64,000 bases of DNA from Anaerolineales bacterium (lineage in GTDB: Bacteria > Chloroflexota > Anaerolineae > Anaerolineales > Villigracilaceae), in assembly GCA_025056175.1 (NCBI GenBank), contig JANWWK010000064.1, positions 62,001-126,000 on the forward strand, in the 5' to 3' direction. Positions 53,207-62,592 of this stretch are shown in pieces. The position numbers and the translations under genes were made by a program. Below the pieces are notes generated by a model. It was given only the letters and a program-made list of their open reading frames with translations. It did not search any database and was not told where the DNA came from. Position 1 is the stretch's first letter; the number at the start of each line of letters is the position of its first letter.

Positions 53207-54643
53207 ATGTCTCAGCAATCATCCCCTGGAACACTGGTCATGAAGTTTGGCGGCACATCGGTAGGCTCTGCGCGCGCCATGACGAACGTCGTACAAATCG
53301 TGCGCGAAGCACGCAGCGAATGGCCGCGCGTGGTGGTCATCACGTCAGCGCTTTCGGGCGTCACCAACCTGCTGCTGGAAAGCGCCGCACAAGCCGCGCG
53401 CGGTGAAACTGCCCAACTGCCCGAAGCCGAGCAAACCCTGCTTGCCAACCATCAGACAATCGCTACCTCGCTCATCCCTGAGGAAGCACGCCGCACCGCC
53501 GTGCTGGATGAGATTGCCGGGTTGGTGCGCTCGTTTGTGGAGCTGTGTCACGCCATTTCGGTTTTGGGAGAAGCCACCTCCCGCGCGCTGGATGCGGTTG
53601 CCTCGCTGGGCGAACGCATGAGCGTGCGGCTGTTGGCTGCCGTGCTGGAGAGTGCCGGCATTCCATCCAAAGCCATCGAAGCCAGCGAACTGATTGTCAC
53701 CGATGACCATTTTCAGAGCGCGCACCCGGATTTTTCGCTCACCACCGAACGCACGCGCCGAATCCTGCTCCCGCTACTGGAGCAGGGTCTCACCCCGGTC
53801 ATCACGGGCTTTTTGGGCGCGACCCGCGATGGCATTGTCACCACATTAGGGCGCGGCGGCAGCGATTACTCCGCCGGCATCATCGGCGCAGTGCTGCCTG
53901 CCGATGATGTGTGGATTTGGACCGACGTGGATGGCGTGATGACCGCCGACCCGCGCCTGGTGCCACAAGCACAAACCCTGTCGCAGATTTCGTACAGCGA
54001 AATTGCCGAGCTGGCCTATTTTGGCGCGAAAGTGCTACACCCGAAAACCATCCGTCCGGTGGTGGAAGCCGGCATCGGCTTGCGAATCTGTAACACCTTT
54101 AACCCATCGCATCCTGGCACACGGCTGATTGCGAACGGCAAAGCCGAAAAGCCACAGACAGGAGAAAAAGTCATCAAAGCCGTCACGGCTATCCGCAAAC
54201 AAAGGCTGGTGACCATCGAGGGGCGCGGTATGCTGGGCGTGCCGGGCGTTGCAGCGCGTGCGTTTGCAGCAGTGGCCTCCACCGGCACCAGCGTTCCGCT
54301 GATTACGCAGGCTTCTTCGGAACAATCTATTTGCTTTTCCATCCCATCAGAGGCTTCTTCCGCCGTTTTGACTGCGCTGGAAAAGACCTTTGCCGCCGAA
54401 TTGACCCAACGCGATATTGACCGTGTGTGGGCCAGCGAGGATGTTTCGATTATCACAGTGGTAGGGCATGGCACACGCCATACCCCCGGCGTCGCCGGGC
54501 AGATTTTCACACAACTGGGACGAGCGGGCATCAACGTCCTGGCGATTGCACATGGTTCTTCTGATGTCTCTATCAGCATGGTGGTTGAGTCTGCCGAAAC
54601 AGAAAAGGCCGTGAAAGCCCTGCATGAATTGATTGTCGCCTGA
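53207..54643 (+). CDS. Aspartate kinase (ThrA-type, monofunctional)
   Basis: A 478-aa enzyme phosphorylating aspartate at the head of the Lys/Thr/Met pathway. The catalytic domain has VMKFGGTSVGSARAM (10-24), ITGFLGATRDGIVTTLGRGG and WTDVDGVMTADPR. Two ACT domains occupy about 325-478. The first contains LITQASSEQSICFSIP, very like the threonine-sensing segment of E. coli ThrA, so feedback by threonine is likely; unlike ThrA, no homoserine dehydrogenase is fused. GAGGAGAG precedes the ATG. A leader peptide and terminator upstream suggest attenuation, and asd follows after 13 bases. Confidence 0.93.
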   Translation: MSQQSSPGTLVMKFGGTSVGSARAMTNVVQIVREARSEWPRVVVITSALSGVTNLLLESAAQAARGETAQLPEAEQTLLANHQTIATSLIPEEARRTAVLDEIAGLVRSFVELCHAISVLGEATSRALDAVASLGERMSVRLLAAVLESAGIPSKAIEASELIVTDDHFQSAHPDFSLTTERTRRILLPLLEQGLTPVITGFLGATRDGIVTTLGRGGSDYSAGIIGAVLPADDVWIWTDVDGVMTADPRLVPQAQTLSQISYSEIAELAYFGAKVLHPKTIRPVVEAGIGLRICNTFNPSHPGTRLIANGKAEKPQTGEKVIKAVTAIRKQRLVTIEGRGMLGVPGVAARAFAAVASTGTSVPLITQASSEQSICFSIPSEASSAVLTALEKTFAAELTQRDIDRVWASEDVSIITVVGHGTRHTPGVAGQIFTQLGRAGINVLAIAHGSSDVSISMVVESAETEKAVKALHELIVA

Positions 54644-54656
54644 AAAGGAGTTCTCA

Positions 54657-55718
54657 ATGTCTCTTGGTTCCCCTCTCCCTGTTGCCGTTCTCGGCGCCAC
54701 CGGCTCGGTGGGACAACGCTTCGTTTCTCTGCTCGATAAGCACCCCTGGTTCAAGGTCGTTGCCCTGGCAGCCAGCGACCGCTCGGAAGGCAAACCTTAC
54801 GCGCAAGCCTGCCGCTGGATTCTTTCCGAGCCGATGCCCGTCTGGGCGCGCGAGATGACCCTGCTCCCCTGCACGCCACAGGCCATGCCCGAAGTCCGCA
54901 TCGTGTTTTCGGCGCTGCCTTCGGAACAGGCCAAAACGCTCGAACCGGAGTTCGCTGCCGCCGGCTTCGCCGTTTGCTCGAATGCTTCTTCGTACCGCGC
55001 AGAAAGTGACGTGCCGTTGCTCTTGCCAGAAGTAAACGCTGGGCATATCCACCTGGTGCGGCATCAACGCCTGGCGCGCGGCTGGAGCGGCTGTATCGTC
55101 ACCAACCCCAACTGCACCAGCACCGGCCTGACGGTGACGCTTAAGGCGCTCGATGGTGCCTTCGGTGTGCGGCGCGCATTTGTCGTTTCGCTCCAGGCGC
55201 TTTCGGGTGCGGGGTATCCGGGCGTGCCGTCTCTCGATATTCTGGATAACATTATTCCGAACATCAACGGGGAAGAAGAAAAAGTAGAATGGGAACCGCG
55301 CAAAATGCTCGGTCATCTCAACGAAGACAGCATCACGCTTTCGGACATACAGATTTCCGCGCACACCAACCGTGTGGCTGTGCTGGATGGTCACACAGTG
55401 TGCGCCAGCGTGGAACTGGCAACCCCCGCACTGGTCGAAGAAGCGGTGCGCGTCCTGCGCGCTTACCAGGCACCGGAAATTGCCCGCGCGCTGCCGTCTA
55501 CCCCCAACCCTGTCATCATCGTCCGCGAAGAAGCCGATAGACCCCAGCCGCGTCTCGACCGGTTGACCGGCGGCGGGATGACCACCGTAGTGGGCAGGGT
55601 GCGCCCCGACCCGTTGCTGACGCTTAAGTTTGTGGTTCTCTCACACAACACTATTCGTGGTGCAGCAGGCGGTTCAATTTACAACGCCGAATTGCTTGTA
55701 AGCGAGGGGTTACTCTGA
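54657..55718 (+). CDS. asd: Aspartate-semialdehyde dehydrogenase
   Basis: A 353-aa NADPH-dependent enzyme reducing aspartyl phosphate to the semialdehyde. The start at 54657 (MSLGSPLPVAVLGATGSVGQ) follows AAAAGGAG right at the aspartokinase stop. The active-site Cys153 is in TNPNCTSTGL and the catalytic His236 in SAHTNRVAV. Length and the NNxxxRGAAGGSI-like end (NTIRGAAGGSIYNAELL) match the archaeal/fungal branch rather than the classic bacterial one. It forms a two-gene operon with aspartokinase. Confidence 0.95.
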   Translation: MSLGSPLPVAVLGATGSVGQRFVSLLDKHPWFKVVALAASDRSEGKPYAQACRWILSEPMPVWAREMTLLPCTPQAMPEVRIVFSALPSEQAKTLEPEFAAAGFAVCSNASSYRAESDVPLLLPEVNAGHIHLVRHQRLARGWSGCIVTNPNCTSTGLTVTLKALDGAFGVRRAFVVSLQALSGAGYPGVPSLDILDNIIPNINGEEEKVEWEPRKMLGHLNEDSITLSDIQISAHTNRVAVLDGHTVCASVELATPALVEEAVRVLRAYQAPEIARALPSTPNPVIIVREEADRPQPRLDRLTGGGMTTVVGRVRPDPLLTLKFVVLSHNTIRGAAGGSIYNAELLVSEGLL

Positions 55719-55733
55719 AACCGCAGGTTGACT

Positions 55734-55768
55734 GCCTGAAGGCGGGAGCATAAACCCCACCTTCAGGC
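55734..55768 (+). terminator. Terminator after asd
   Basis: Stem GCCTGAAGG (55734-55742) / CCTTCAGGC (55760-55768), with inner GGG/CCC pairing. It lies between the convergent asd and molybdenum hydroxylase genes. Confidence 0.6.
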
Positions 55769-55785
55769 GGCGCAGCTGCAAACAT

Positions 55786-58656
55786 TTATAGTTCGAGCGC
55801 AACGGCTCTCTTTTGCAGCTCCCAGAGCAGTTTTTCCTGGTCTACCGGCAGAGAGTCAAAGCGCACGCCAACGGCGTTGTAGATGGCATTGGTGATGGCC
55901 GGCGGGGTGGGAATCAGGACAATTTCTCCCACGCCTTTTGCGCCGTAGGGGCCGGTCGAAACCGGGTCTTCAACCACAATCGGGATGATTTCCGGCGTGT
56001 GGACGATGGATGGCACACGGTAACGCGCCATGCGGTCGGTCACGACATAACCGTTTTCGGTGATGAAGTTTTCGAGCAGGGCATGCCCCACTCCCATCAC
56101 CACGCCGCCTTCGATTTGCCCGCGCAAACCCAGTGGGTTGAGAGCATGGCCGACGTCGTTTGCAGCAATCACCCGCAAGACCCTCACCTCCCCGGTCAGG
56201 GTATTCACTTCGACTTCGGCGGCCTGCGCCGCAAACGAGAACGCCACGTGCATATCACCCGGTGTGCCAAGCGGAGTGGTGGCTGGAGCGTGATAGTCGT
56301 ACAGGACGCGCGGCTCTTTTCCGGCGGCTTTCATCTCCCGGTACACTTCTTGCATGGTAAGCGCATGCCCGTTGACATGCACACACCCTTTCTCAAAGCG
56401 AATGGCTTCAGGCGGCTGGTCGTATTTTTCGGCCAGCGTGGCAGTGATTGCTTCGCGCAGGGTGCGCGCAGCCAGACGCGAGGCATTGCCGGTCACGTAG
56501 GTCTGACGCGAGGCGGTGGTGGGGCCGCCGTTGGGGGTCAGGTCGGTATCCATCACCCGCACGCGCACCTGTTCGGGCGGTAGGGAGAGCTCTTCGGCTA
56601 CGACCAGGCGCATCACCGTCACCAAACCCTGCCCCAGTTCGGCAGAAGAAGAGCGCACCTCGAACAACCCGTCGGCGTAGAGTTCCACTTCCGCCCCGGC
56701 ACAATCATCAGCGCCGCCGCCCAGCCCGGTGTTTTTGAAGCCCACCGCAAAGCCCCACGCGCGTATCAAATGGGGGGACTCTGGCACACGCCGCGCTTTG
56801 AACAACGCCTGGCGCAACAAACCAGATACCTGAACCATGCGCTCTGAAACCTTGTCAATACATTCCATCAGCCCCACGCTCTCGCGCAAGACCTGCCCGG
56901 TGCTGGTTTCGGTATCAGGGCGCAGGGCGTTTTTGCGGCGCAATTCAATCGGGTCTAACCCCAGCCGTTCGGCCAGCATGTCCATCGCGCTTTCGATGGC
57001 AAACGCCGATTGCAAAACCCCAAACCCGCGAAACGCGCCTGCCGGAGGGTTATTGGTGTACATGGCATAACAATCGGCGTGAACGTGCGGAATGACATAC
57101 GGTCCAGCCGAATGTGTGGTGGCACGGGTCAGCACTTTTTCGCCAAGCGAAGCATACGCGCCCGTATCACCATACAGTTCCGTCCTGACAGCGGTCAGCG
57201 TTCCGTCTTTCTTTGCGCCAATTTTGACGGTGATTTGTGTGGCGTGGCGTTTGGGATGCACCAGCAAACTTTCGCGGCGGTCAAACAGAAGTTTGACCGG
57301 CCTGCCGGTGGCATTTGCCAGCAACGCAGCATGAATTTGCCCGGCGATGTCTTCTTTGCCGCCAAAGCCGCCGCCCATCAATTGCCCCACCACGCGAACG
57401 CGGCTCTCCTCCCAGCCCAGCGCGCGCGCTACCTGGCTCCTATCCTGATACGGTATCTGGGAGCCGACGTAAATTAACATCCGCTCGCCCTCTGGCACGG
57501 CGATACTGCATTCCGGTTCGATGAACAAATGGTCGTGCGCGGGGGTGTGAAAGGTGTGTTCCAGAATCACATCCGCTTCGCGGAAGCCAGTTTCGGGGTC
57601 GCCCTTGCGAACTTTGATGTGCTTGAGTAGATTGCCTTTGGGGTGCAACTGCGGCACATCGGCCTGGCGCGCCTGAACAGGGTTACTGATGACCGGTTGC
57701 AGGTCGAACTCGACTTCAATGGCCTCCACAGCCGCACGCGCCTGTTCCTGGCTCTCAGCAGCCACAATCGCAATGGCATCGCCCACGTAACGCACGCGCT
57801 CACCAACTCCCACCATCACAGGCCAATCACGCGTCACCAGGCCGTGCAAATTCTCCCCGGGGATGTCTTCTGCTGTCAGGACGGCGGCTACACCGGGCAT
57901 CTGACGGGCGCGGCTGACCTCGATGCGGCGCACAAAGGCGTGCGGCACGCCCGCACGCCGCACGGCAGCATACAGCATGTTCTCAAAGACCAGGTCATCG
58001 GTGTAAATGGCCTGACCCGTCACCTTTTCAACCCCATCAGGACGCAGATGCAGATGTCCAACCACCTGTCCCTGCTGCGCTGAAGGAGAAACATCTGGCC
58101 CGGCGACGGGTTCTCCGGTACGCAAGGCATGAGCCGCCGCTAAAATCGCCTTCTCGATGGTGGGATAGCCCGCACACCGGCAGATGGTATCTTTGAGCGC
58201 ATGACGAATTTCGGCAGAGGTTGGGTCAGGATTTCTGGAAAGCAGGCCGTAAGCGGTCATAATCTGTCCGGGGATGCAGAACCCGCACTGCACCGCTCCA
58301 TGTTTAATGAAGGCTTCCTGTAACGGATGGAGTGCCGCGCTCAACCCTTCTCCCTGCGGAAGCGAGGCGTCTTGTTCCCGCCCCTCCAGGCGGGAAAAAC
58401 GCGTAGCAAGGGAAGCCAGCCCTTCAATCGTCAACACCGTCTTGCCATCGGCGCGCTCGGCAGGGGTAGAACAGGAAAGAACCGGTTCGCCATCCAGGAT
58501 GACCGTGCAGGCACCGCACTCGGCCTCGTTACAGCCAATTTTCGTACCGGTCAGACGCAAGCGTTTACGAAGCAAATCTGCCAGCGTTTCGCCGGGAATT
58601 GAGGCCAGCGTGTGGATGGTCCCATTGACGGTTAGGGTCAGGTGTGTTTTTCGCAT
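55786..58656 (-). CDS. Molybdenum hydroxylase, fused [2Fe-2S] and molybdopterin subunit
   Basis: A 956-aa xanthine dehydrogenase-family subunit (start taken at 58656, MRKTHLTLTVNGTIHTLASI; Met codons at 58698 and 58713 are alternatives). The ferredoxin-like domain has CNEAECGAC (Cys42/47/50) and Cys62. The second FeS domain has CGFC and CRCAGYP. The Mo domain starts near residue 190 and has VGQLMGGGFGGKED, PPAGAFRGFG and the C-terminal TGPYGAKGVGE with the catalytic Glu. FeS-Mo fusion occurs in selenium-dependent hydroxylases and YgfN/XdhD-like enzymes; the substrate (purine or another N-heterocycle) is not known. Its FAD subunit is encoded upstream. Confidence 0.9.
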   Translation of the reverse strand: MRKTHLTLTVNGTIHTLASIPGETLADLLRKRLRLTGTKIGCNEAECGACTVILDGEPVLSCSTPAERADGKTVLTIEGLASLATRFSRLEGREQDASLPQGEGLSAALHPLQEAFIKHGAVQCGFCIPGQIMTAYGLLSRNPDPTSAEIRHALKDTICRCAGYPTIEKAILAAAHALRTGEPVAGPDVSPSAQQGQVVGHLHLRPDGVEKVTGQAIYTDDLVFENMLYAAVRRAGVPHAFVRRIEVSRARQMPGVAAVLTAEDIPGENLHGLVTRDWPVMVGVGERVRYVGDAIAIVAAESQEQARAAVEAIEVEFDLQPVISNPVQARQADVPQLHPKGNLLKHIKVRKGDPETGFREADVILEHTFHTPAHDHLFIEPECSIAVPEGERMLIYVGSQIPYQDRSQVARALGWEESRVRVVGQLMGGGFGGKEDIAGQIHAALLANATGRPVKLLFDRRESLLVHPKRHATQITVKIGAKKDGTLTAVRTELYGDTGAYASLGEKVLTRATTHSAGPYVIPHVHADCYAMYTNNPPAGAFRGFGVLQSAFAIESAMDMLAERLGLDPIELRRKNALRPDTETSTGQVLRESVGLMECIDKVSERMVQVSGLLRQALFKARRVPESPHLIRAWGFAVGFKNTGLGGGADDCAGAEVELYADGLFEVRSSSAELGQGLVTVMRLVVAEELSLPPEQVRVRVMDTDLTPNGGPTTASRQTYVTGNASRLAARTLREAITATLAEKYDQPPEAIRFEKGCVHVNGHALTMQEVYREMKAAGKEPRVLYDYHAPATTPLGTPGDMHVAFSFAAQAAEVEVNTLTGEVRVLRVIAANDVGHALNPLGLRGQIEGGVVMGVGHALLENFITENGYVVTDRMARYRVPSIVHTPEIIPIVVEDPVSTGPYGAKGVGEIVLIPTPPAITNAIYNAVGVRFDSLPVDQEKLLWELQKRAVALEL

Positions 58657-58739
58657 GGAATTCTCGTGCTGATTGGAGGTCTGATATTCAGTGACCATAG
58701 TTTTACCCTGCATTCGTCGAGCCAGACACTGCTTGTTGA

Positions 58740-59633
58740 TTACTGTTGATTGCTCCCTGGATACTGTCCCGCTCGCTGCCAGGCTGTGGTCAGGGCATTT
58801 TTGAGCAGAACAACCGCCAGCGCGCGGCGATATTCAGCAGTCGCGCGCGCCGGAGAGGTGCGAAAGCGCGCTTCGGCCAGGAGGGTTTCCTGGGCACCTG
58901 CAATCGTCTCAGCAGTGAAGGGCTTACCGGTGAGATAGGCGCTTGTCTGTACAGCGCGGAACGGCGTGGGGCCAGCCGGGCCAACGGCTACCCGCGCAGC
59001 GCGAATGGTCTCCTCCTGCCGTTCCAGCCAGACAGCCAGGTTCAAAATTGGCAGAGCAATGCCCTGCGCTCGCATCACGCGCACGAAGGCAGAACCCTGT
59101 CCCGGTGCCCGGAGCGGAAGATAAAAGCCCACAATGATTTCTGTCGGCGCGAGCGTAGATTGGCCCGGCCCGCGAAACAGGGCTGGCAAAGAGACCCGGC
59201 GGCGGCCTTCGGGGGAGGCAATTTCGGCTTCGGCTTCCAGCGCCAGCAGGCCAATCGTCCCATCGGCGGCGGGCAAAGCGTGCGCCACGTTGCCGCCCAG
59301 CGTGGCCATGTTGCGTACTTGCGGCCCGCCAATCAGTCCACAGGCCTCGACAAGCGAAGCGGCATGTTCACGCGCCAGCGGCGATTCGACAATGCGATTG
59401 TGCGGCACGCCCGCTCCAATGAACAACCATTCGCCGCGAATTTCCAATGCACGCAGTTCGGGAATGCCAGTCAAATCCACCAGCGTATGCACCGGTGGAT
59501 GATTGCCTTGCTGCAAATCGAGCATCAAATCGGTGCCGCCCGCAATCGGGATAGCGGGAGAAGCAGCGGCAGATAACGCCTGAACAGCCTGTTCTACGGT
59601 TTGGGGATGGAGATATTCTTTCCAGAGGCTCAT
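58740..59633 (-). CDS. Molybdenum hydroxylase FAD-binding subunit
   Basis: A 297-aa flavoprotein that passes electrons from the FeS-Mo subunit to the acceptor. The start at 59633 (MSLWKEYLHPQTVEQAVQAL) follows AAGGAG on the minus strand; the 84 upstream codons in frame are not homologous. FAD loops PIAGGTDLMLDLQQG (about 32-46) and MATLGGNVAHALPAADGTIG (about 108-127) are intact, and a C-terminal CO-dehydrogenase flavoprotein domain follows. It is upstream of, and co-transcribed with, the fused Mo subunit. Compare the more divergent orphan homologue at 19984. Confidence 0.9.
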   Translation of the reverse strand: MSLWKEYLHPQTVEQAVQALSAAASPAIPIAGGTDLMLDLQQGNHPPVHTLVDLTGIPELRALEIRGEWLFIGAGVPHNRIVESPLAREHAASLVEACGLIGGPQVRNMATLGGNVAHALPAADGTIGLLALEAEAEIASPEGRRRVSLPALFRGPGQSTLAPTEIIVGFYLPLRAPGQGSAFVRVMRAQGIALPILNLAVWLERQEETIRAARVAVGPAGPTPFRAVQTSAYLTGKPFTAETIAGAQETLLAEARFRTSPARATAEYRRALAVVLLKNALTTAWQRAGQYPGSNQQ

Positions 59634-59903
59634 AGGGTCGGCTCCTTGTCTCCCTTGGGCGCTGCCTCCACACACGAACGTGCGCAAAAACAGGTCAGAG
59701 GAAGACCAAAGAAGGGGGGTCAGCGGCACTTTTCGAGAGACTTGCTCACGCCGCCGGGCCGCCCCGGCGACCGCCGAACCCATGTTGTAACTGGATAGAT
59801 TGTTAAGATTTCGGTCAAACGCTGGCCGTAAACACATTTCAGACACAGCGCACCGATTACACCCATTGTACAGAACGAACGTCACGGATTCAAGTTGCGA
59901 ATG
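59634..59903. other. Intergenic region before the molybdenum hydroxylase operon
   Basis: 270 bp without a gene. On the minus strand it has TTGACC-like and TACAAT-like boxes at poor spacing, and a GC hairpin GCCGGG/CCCGGC (around 59753-59768). A molybdenum-cofactor riboswitch would fit the context, but I could not match its consensus. Confidence 0.35.
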
Positions 59904-62021
59904 TCACCTCTGCGGGTTAGATTGCAACACCCGCTGGAAGGCCCGCAACAATTCGCCGCGTTGTTCGTAACCGCTTTCCCCCAGTTCGGAAATGCCAAGA
60001 TAAATCTGTTGCCGGCAACGATGCAACAAACCGCAAACCAGCCGCGCCAGGCTCTCACGCCCGGCCTGAACTTCATCGGCATCCGTCCACACCCGTCCCG
60101 GCGGCCAATGACGCGATAGCACGTAGGGGTGCGTAAGCGGTTGGGCAAGCCGTTCGTACCAGCCGCTCGAACCGGCGTCCAGCCAGATTTGCACACTGAC
60201 CGGACGATTCATCATCAAATAAGTGTACGCAGGTGACACCAGCACCGATTCGTCCCATGCGCTGCTCCAGCCTTGCAGATATTGCGCCGCCAGCACCCCC
60301 TCTTCGAGCAAGAGCAGATATTCGCGGCCCAGGTCAGGCCAGGAGATGACGTTCTGAAGCGCCTGGCGGAATTTCCGCACCGATTCGACCAGGCTGGAAG
60401 CCACCCGCACAGCGTCCAACTCCCGATGAAAGCGGAAACCGGGCTGCGAGAGCACTTCTCCAAACAATTTGCGCAGAAAGTGGTCCAGCGGCAGGCGGTC
60501 TCCTTCGCGGTAGAACAAGAGCCAATCGCGCAAGCGGTCAAACCGTTCGCCCAGCACGTAGGTGATGCGTTCGCGCATGTTGGCCTGGATGGCCGAAAAA
60601 GGCGTGAAGGTGAAATCGCGCGTGCGGTAGGTAATTTGCGTCAGCAGCTGGGCGCGTACCAAATCCAGGTCTTCGATGGATTGCATCAGAGCGTAGGAAA
60701 CATCATACAGTGGCGGGCGAAGGTTCCATTCTGGATGCGCCAAAACCGCCAGGGTGAGCAAAGCACGGCTGGCAGGTTCTTCGCGCAGCGAGCGCGAGGG
60801 GCGGTGCGAGCGGGTAGGAATGCCCAGCGCATCCAGCCGCTGCATCAACGCGAAGCGCAATGAATCGGACAAGTAGGGAGCAACAATGACTATCTCGGAG
60901 GCCGGCAGGCCCTCATCGAGCAGGCGGCGGGTTTCGGCAGCCACCTGGTCGAGCAGTTCCGGATAGAAGCGGGCCTGGAGTAGCGAGAAAGCAAACGGAA
61001 AATTGGAAGATGATATGGGCGCAGATTCATCTTCTGGAAGCAGAGGGAGAAGCCGTGCCTCCGTTCCTGGCAAAATAGCTGCTGCGAGAGCATTGTTCAG
61101 CCGTGCAACCGGTTTGCTGACCACCAGCGATTCGTCCCACACGATGCGTTGTTCGCACAAATCGGCCAGAGCGCGGGCGGTGTCAGTATCGGCGCCCAAA
61201 AAACTGCGGTAGCCTCCGCCCTCGTCATAGACCAGTAAGGCCGAGTCGAAATCCGGCAACCATTCACGCACCAGGTCATGGGCGCGGGGAGCATCTTCCT
61301 CCACGTTGTCATAAATCAGATGACGATAGGAGCGGGTCAGATAAGCGCGCACAAGCGGGTTGGGCCACAAAAAATGAAGGAACACTTCCAGTTGAAGGGA
61401 AAAATCCAGCAGGTTGTGTTCCAGACAGTACGCACGAAAGCGGTTGGCGCAATCCTGCGCATCGGCATAGACGCGGCGCTGAGCGGGTTCCCCCAGCCAG
61501 GCCGAATCGAGCCGTGCGCCGATTTCGGTGTGCGGAAAGCCAATCAGGGCTGCTTTGTTCAGGTTATCCAGAATCTGGGAATACAGGCGGTTGCGGTCCA
61601 TGGTGAGCGACTCGAAGTACCCCTGCGCCAGCAAAGGGCGGACGAGATGCGCCATGAAATATTGCGCTGTTTCGAGCGTGAGGAAAGTGGGAGGAAGGTC
61701 AGGATGATGAAAGCCCGCCGGTTCTGCCGCGAGCGGCCAGAACAGTTCCACCATGCGGCGCGCCAGGCCACCGAGGGTGGCAGAGGTCACTTCGCCGCCC
61801 GCGCCGCGTTCGGGGCTGGAGAGCAGGTCGAGATATGGCTCTTGCAGGGTGCGCTGTGGCGTGAGCAAGAGGATGCTTTCCCCCGGAATTCCGTTTTCGA
61901 GCAAAGCACGCAGACGTTCGCGGGCTGCTGTTGTTTTGCCACTTCCTGCCGGACCAGAGAGGAACAATTTGGCGTTGAGGGGAGAGTGGACGATAGCGCG
62001 TTGAGCAGATGTGAGGGACAT
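59904..62021 (-). CDS. Divergent UvrD/Rep-like SF1 helicase
   Basis: A 705-aa protein. The N-terminus SLTSAQRAIVHSPLNAKLFLSG plus Walker A GPAGSGKT (23-30) is that of UvrD-family helicases, followed by ILLLTPQRTL (motif Ia). The Walker B/DExQ position around residue 235 reads IYDNVEEDAPR, lacking the canonical D-E-x-Q. The later region has IVIVAPYL and DALGIPTRSHRPSRSL (like motif IV), but motif V/VI are not recognisable, and there is no C-terminal nuclease. It may be an AddB-like or inactive helicase partner. The neighbours downstream in transcription (none within 270 bp) give no clue; SET and YgjP genes lie upstream. Confidence 0.65.
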   Translation of the reverse strand: MSLTSAQRAIVHSPLNAKLFLSGPAGSGKTTAARERLRALLENGIPGESILLLTPQRTLQEPYLDLLSSPERGAGGEVTSATLGGLARRMVELFWPLAAEPAGFHHPDLPPTFLTLETAQYFMAHLVRPLLAQGYFESLTMDRNRLYSQILDNLNKAALIGFPHTEIGARLDSAWLGEPAQRRVYADAQDCANRFRAYCLEHNLLDFSLQLEVFLHFLWPNPLVRAYLTRSYRHLIYDNVEEDAPRAHDLVREWLPDFDSALLVYDEGGGYRSFLGADTDTARALADLCEQRIVWDESLVVSKPVARLNNALAAAILPGTEARLLPLLPEDESAPISSSNFPFAFSLLQARFYPELLDQVAAETRRLLDEGLPASEIVIVAPYLSDSLRFALMQRLDALGIPTRSHRPSRSLREEPASRALLTLAVLAHPEWNLRPPLYDVSYALMQSIEDLDLVRAQLLTQITYRTRDFTFTPFSAIQANMRERITYVLGERFDRLRDWLLFYREGDRLPLDHFLRKLFGEVLSQPGFRFHRELDAVRVASSLVESVRKFRQALQNVISWPDLGREYLLLLEEGVLAAQYLQGWSSAWDESVLVSPAYTYLMMNRPVSVQIWLDAGSSGWYERLAQPLTHPYVLSRHWPPGRVWTDADEVQAGRESLARLVCGLLHRCRQQIYLGISELGESGYEQRGELLRAFQRVLQSNPQR

Positions 62022-62076
62022 GGCACAGAATCTGGTGAATGGGTCATCTACCTGCTCATTTTACACCACTCACCGC

Positions 62077-62586
62077 TCACTGTTCACGCAAGCCCTGTAT
62101 CCGCCTTTGCAAATAGGCCGAAAAATAGCCATTGTACCGCTCCCACAATTCCGGGCGTTTCCAGTCGTCGCCCGTCACCCGTCCACGGCAAAGCGGCGAG
62201 CCACACGCACAGAGAAACTCGTCGAAAGCGCTGCTATCAGACATGGCGTAATCGAAGGTGATTTCCTCCCCCGGTGCAATCGGACGCATGGCAACCAGCG
62301 AGACCTGTCCGCGAATGCCGGCGTTAGGGTCACAGGAATGGTTGATGTAATCGGCAGGTTCTTCTTCGGGGCCGAAGGGAGCCAGGTAAATCTCGTCCTC
62401 TACTTGAATCGTGTGGCTGCGTTCCAGCGGAGAAAGTCGTTCGAGCTCCTGAAAGGTGACGGCGCGGCCCGTCCAAACGCAAATCAATTCGTCTTTTGCC
62501 AGGGCTTCGCGCGCAAAGACAGCAAAACCGCCCTTTTCGGGGGCGGCGCGGATTTCGAGTTTAGGGGAAAGGTAGGAGGTAGGCAT
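62077..62586 (-). CDS. SET-domain protein methyltransferase
   Basis: A 169-aa SET protein, typical of lysine methyltransferases that use S-adenosylmethionine. It has GGFAVFAREALAKDELI, the pseudoknot motifs NHSCDPN (82-88) and EEITFDY (107-113), and a post-SET CACGSPLC (Cys126, Cys128, Cys133) which with Cys85 would bind one zinc. Bacterial SET proteins are sporadic, and targets include ribosomal or nucleoid proteins. The -10 box TATAAT (62598-62593, minus) lies 6 bases before the ATG, so the mRNA should be leaderless. Confidence 0.88.
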   Translation of the reverse strand: MPTSYLSPKLEIRAAPEKGGFAVFAREALAKDELICVWTGRAVTFQELERLSPLERSHTIQVEDEIYLAPFGPEEEPADYINHSCDPNAGIRGQVSLVAMRPIAPGEEITFDYAMSDSSAFDEFLCACGSPLCRGRVTGDDWKRPELWERYNGYFSAYLQRRIQGLREQ

Positions 62587-62592
62587 AGCCCG

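Noticed and set aside
59634-59903. Molybdenum-cofactor riboswitch before the hydroxylase operon
   Set aside because: Context is suitable and GC hairpins exist, but the consensus could not be matched by eye.
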